From: Comamonadaceae bacterium OS-1
GTDB lineage: Bacteria; Pseudomonadota; Gammaproteobacteria; Burkholderiales; Burkholderiaceae_C
DNA: 64,000 nt
NCBI GenBank assembly: GCA_027923965.1
Contig: AP026969.1
Location: 2,790,001 to 2,854,000 of the forward strand
Direction of reading: 5' to 3'
Of the stretch, positions 62,840 through 64,000 are shown in pieces. A model generated the notes under the pieces. The model worked only from the letters and a program-made list of their open reading frames with translations. It was not told the DNA's origin and searched no databases. The position numbers and the translations under genes were made by a program. Position 1 is the first letter of the stretch, and every line of letters starts with the position of its first letter.

Positions 62840-64000
62840 GTGGAACTCCGCCCCGACGACCTCTCCACCAGCCAGGCGCTGGTCATTGACAGCCATGCCA
62901 CCTCCCGCTCCATCCTGGTGGCGCAACTGCGGGAGTTTGGCCTGGGCAAGGTGGTGCAGTGCGTCAACACCACCGCCGCGCGCAAGCTGCTGGAACAGGA
63001 GCGCTTTGACGTGGTGCTGTGCGAGCACGCGTTTGAAAGCCGGGGCTTTTCCGGGCAAGACCTGGTGGACGACCTGCGGCGCAACCAGCTGCTGCCGTTC
63101 TCCACCGTGTTCATCATGGTCACCGCCGAGGCCACCTACGCCAAGGTGGCCGATGCCGCAGAATCGGCCCTCGACGGCTATCTGCTCAAACCCCACAGCG
63201 CCAACAGCCTGGGCGAGCGGCTGTACCAGGCCCGTACCCGCAAGCTGTCGCTGCGCGAGATCTTCGAGGCCATCGACAACGGCAACTTCGACCAGGCCGC
63301 CCGCCTGTGCCTGCAGCGCTTTGCCGCCAAAGGCCCGTTCTGGCTGTATGCCGCGCGCATGGGGGCCGACCTGCTCTTGCGCACCGGCCAGTTCGAAGGG
63401 GCGCTGACGCTGTTGAACGCGGTGATTGCCGCCAAACCCATGCTCTGGGCCCGGCTGGGCATCGCCCGCACCCTGCTGGAAAGCGGCCAGGCCTCCAAGG
63501 CCGCTGGCGCGCTGGAGAAGCTGCTGGCCGAGAACCCGGACTATGCCGATGCCTTCGACATGCTGGGCCGGGCCCAGTTTGAGCTGGGCAAGTACCCGCA
63601 GGCTCTGGAGGCCTACCAGCATGCCGCCCAACTCTCGCCCCACTCCATCACCCGGGCGCAGAACTTCGGCATGCTGATGGCCTACGTGGGCGACCGCAAA
63701 CAGGCCGAGCAGCTACTGGAGCGCACCGTGCGCATGGGCCTGGACTCCAAAATGCTGGACAGCCAGGCCCTGGTGCTGCTGGCGGCGCTGCGGCTGGAGT
63801 CCGACGACAAGAAAGCCCTGCTGCGCTGCCAGGAAGATTTCAAACGCGTGGCCGCCCGCAGCACCGACACCGTGCGCACCGAGCGCCAGGCCGCTACTAT
63901 CGCCGCGCTGGTACAGGTGCAAGAACAGCAATACCCCGCGGCAGTGGAAACCGCCAAGGCACTGGCCGGGCAGCTCACCGCCCCCGAATTCGACTTTGAA
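62840..64000 (+). CDS. Receiver domain-TPR protein with atypical acceptor, 3' end cut
   Basis: A reading frame is open from GTG 62840 to the window end (387 codons). The receiver domain covers about 12-130: an acidic residue at VIDSH (Asp17), the switch Thr in IMVTAEATYAKV and Lys in GYLLKPHSANS. At the phospho-acceptor position the sequence reads FDVVLCEHAFE with Glu62 instead of Asp. From about 180 TPR repeats follow (FDQAARLCLQRFAAKGPFWL, YADAFDMLGRAQFELGKYPQ). Such proteins are known in motility and chemotaxis loci. The C terminus is cut off. Confidence 0.85.
   Translation, partial: MELRPDDLSTSQALVIDSHATSRSILVAQLREFGLGKVVQCVNTTAARKLLEQERFDVVLCEHAFESRGFSGQDLVDDLRRNQLLPFSTVFIMVTAEATYAKVADAAESALDGYLLKPHSANSLGERLYQARTRKLSLREIFEAIDNGNFDQAARLCLQRFAAKGPFWLYAARMGADLLLRTGQFEGALTLLNAVIAAKPMLWARLGIARTLLESGQASKAAGALEKLLAENPDYADAFDMLGRAQFELGKYPQALEAYQHAAQLSPHSITRAQNFGMLMAYVGDRKQAEQLLERTVRMGLDSKMLDSQALVLLAALRLESDDKKALLRCQEDFKRVAARSTDTVRTERQAATIAALVQVQEQQYPAAVETAKALAGQLTAPEFDFE

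Overview
The window is high-GC Gram-negative DNA. Its gene content points to a betaproteobacterium, most likely Comamonadaceae (Rhodoferax, Polaromonas or Variovorax-like): a porin of the betaproteobacterial type, benzoate and 3-oxoadipate genes with an IclR regulator, and two families of intergenic hairpin repeats that I associate from memory with that family. I ran no search, so the taxonomic call is an inference. No rRNA, tRNA, CRISPR array, insertion sequence or prophage was seen.

Layout. (1) 1-9275: benzoate catabolism, benABCD (benA cut by the window edge), two benzoate carriers (AAHS and BenE types), a divergent IclR regulator, 3-oxoadipate CoA-transferase A/B and 3-oxoadipyl-CoA thiolase. 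Ring-cleavage genes are not in view. (2) 9637-10695: porin. (3) 10844-20446: myo-inositol catabolism, a divergent ABC importer (binding protein, ATPase, permease) facing iolC-DUF2090 fusion, iolD, iolE and iolB. iolG, iolA and iolR are absent. (4) 20721-25374: housekeeping and small genes, a RelE/ParE toxin-antitoxin pair, a RhlE helicase, a CopD-like membrane protein, a YjfB-like protein and a flavin reductase.

(5) 25536-32323: two paralogous modules, each a Rieske ferredoxin plus a three-histidine-box membrane oxygenase of MocE/MocD type, each divergent from its own LacI regulator. A VapC-like toxin pair and a TIM-barrel isomerase lie between them. (6) 32503-42432: a lipoprotein GH3 glycosidase, two AraC regulators, an operon of Gfo/Idh oxidoreductase, GMC oxidoreductase and UPF0303 protein, a cyclophilin-like protein, LysR and an MFS carrier. 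(7) 42559-44380: cbpA/cbpM chaperone pair and an FMN reductase.

(8) 44904-62016: a large catabolic island with three 3-ketosteroid-dehydrogenase-like flavoproteins, three SDRs, two NIPSNAP proteins, a shikimate-dehydrogenase-like protein, a TIM-barrel protein, AraC and IclR regulators, and a complete branched-chain-type ABC importer. The best reading is import and stepwise dehydrogenation of an alicyclic carbonyl or hydroaromatic compound. (9) 62061-64000: small membrane proteins, a flagellar-rod-like protein and a response-regulator/TPR protein whose phospho-acceptor position is Glu.

The strongest items for follow-up are the alicyclic dehydrogenation island, the duplicated MocDE/LacI modules close to an inositol pathway, the Asp-to-Glu receiver protein, and the dispersed hairpin repeat. 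Eleven copies of the repeat sit next to gene ends; in at least two places the repeat supplies or changes the stop codon.
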